From positions 1 through 64,000 of the forward strand of contig DASUJY010000023.1 in assembly GCA_036279015.1 (NCBI GenBank): a DNA stretch of 64,000 nt, written 5' to 3'. Positions 63,702 through 64,000 of the stretch are shown here, in pieces (position 1 is the stretch's first letter; each line of letters starts with the position of its first letter). Source of the DNA: DATEOR01 sp036279015 (GTDB taxonomy: Bacteria > Actinomycetota > Thermoleophilia > Gaiellales > Gaiellaceae). The position numbers were made by a program, and so were the translations under genes. The notes beneath the pieces were generated by a model. The model worked only from the letters and a program-made list of their open reading frames with translations. It had not been told where the DNA came from and ran no database searches.

Positions 63702-64000
63702 GCCCTGAGCTGGTCCAGCGCTTGCATGACGCGAATCCGGTTCCCGCGAACGAGCCAGTCCTCCAAGACGAGGCCTTGCTGGCGCGTATCGTTGCGACAC
63801 CACGTCACGGCAGCGACCGATCGAGCGGACGTGCGGGCAGACGTCGGATCCTCGTGGTTCTCGCTGGGGCCCTGATCCTGATCGGCGGGCTGACCGCGGC
63901 AGCCTTCACGGTTGCGCCGCGGTATTTCGGCTCCGACGACGAAGAGCCGACTCCGGCTGCGGTTCTTGCGGAGATTCGGCGACTGGCGAATGAGGATCAG
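63698..64000 (+). CDS. Probable membrane partner of the ECF sigma factor (partial)
   Basis: The first 101 residues only. A cytoplasmic part (MSPELVQRLHDANPVPANEP, LLARIVATPR) precedes one transmembrane helix (ILVVLAGALILIGGLTAAAF) and an extracellular part that runs off the window (DDEEPTPAAVLAEIRRLAN). The layout fits the CU044_5270-type or anti-sigma proteins encoded after ECF sigma genes in actinobacteria. A GGAGGAGAAAG ribosome site lies upstream. Confidence 0.75.
   Translation, partial: MSPELVQRLHDANPVPANEPVLQDEALLARIVATPRHGSDRSSGRAGRRRILVVLAGALILIGGLTAAAFTVAPRYFGSDDEEPTPAAVLAEIRRLANEDQ

Noticed and set aside
1..64000. CRISPR arrays, rRNA genes and insertion-sequence transposases
   Set aside because: No regularly spaced repeats, no rRNA-like sequence and no transposase frame were seen; the repeat family near 51 kb is irregularly spaced and lies upstream of genes.

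Overview
The window is about 64 kb of very GC-rich, gene-dense DNA with GTG/ATG starts, 4-nt ATGA/GTGA gene overlaps and many genes that seem to be read from leaderless transcripts. Together with the families present (cupin-TPR proteins, the small CEC-x4-C family, DUF3618/holin-like membrane proteins, narGHJI with a RIC protein, GH65 phosphorylase), this points to a soil-type actinobacterium, most likely class Thermoleophilia (Gaiellales/Solirubrobacterales-like). The taxonomic call is inference: no rRNA gene lies in the window.

Layout. 1-5.7 kb: a reverse-strand operon of a MetE-like methyltransferase, a HAL/PAL-superfamily protein lacking the Ala-Ser-Gly that forms the MIO cofactor, and a homocysteine S-methyltransferase cut by the window edge; opposite it an ATP-grasp enzyme and a DHA2-type exporter. 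5.8-12.2 kb: small membrane and coiled-coil proteins, a zinc alcohol dehydrogenase, an epimerase, cupins, TfoX-like and USP proteins, and an ArsR-AHSA1 pair with its operator inside its promoter. 12.3-19 kb: a tightly coupled forward operon (RibD-like reductase, DUF488, MmgE/PrpD, phosphosulfolactate-synthase-like protein, beta-phosphoglucomutase-like HAD, GH65 phosphorylase), preceded by a truncated oxidoreductase. 19-21.3 kb: cupin, GTP cyclohydrolase I and a SLAC1/TDT-type transporter. 21.3-29.3 kb: a reverse operon with an unknown protein, a RIC/YtfE di-iron protein and respiratory nitrate reductase narGHJI.

29.3-43.8 kb is an accessory region of small regulators and enzymes (adenylate cyclase, ArsR/AHSA1/DUF1801, TMEM175, ICMT-like, VOC, cupins, GNAT, MBL, quinone oxidoreductase) with several broken genes: AlkZ-like, an ECF41 sigma C-terminus, a DUF1801 fragment and an MBL fragment. 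43.8-50 kb: an alpha/beta hydrolase, a TPR-LuxR regulator, TetR with a large palindrome, an MBL lactonase-like enzyme, a short stretch of gene remnants and an FAD monooxygenase. 50-52.4 kb: orphan small genes separated by a roughly 42-bp repeat that looks like a mobile promoter, ending in a decayed tyrosine recombinase beside tRNA-Thr(GGT). This resembles the remains of an integrated element.

52.4-55.8 kb: a run of small stress/envelope proteins (holin-like, DUF3618, CBS, BON) and tandem CEC paralogues. 55.8-58.6 kb: a zinc-ribbon protein, a secreted M43-type metalloprotease, a secreted unknown and a trypsin-like protease. 58.7-62.8 kb: a kinase-methyltransferase pair, an aldehyde dehydrogenase and a VOC protein. 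The window ends with a 3' half of tRNA-Trp with a terminator (an att-like scar), an ECF sigma factor and the start of its partner gene.
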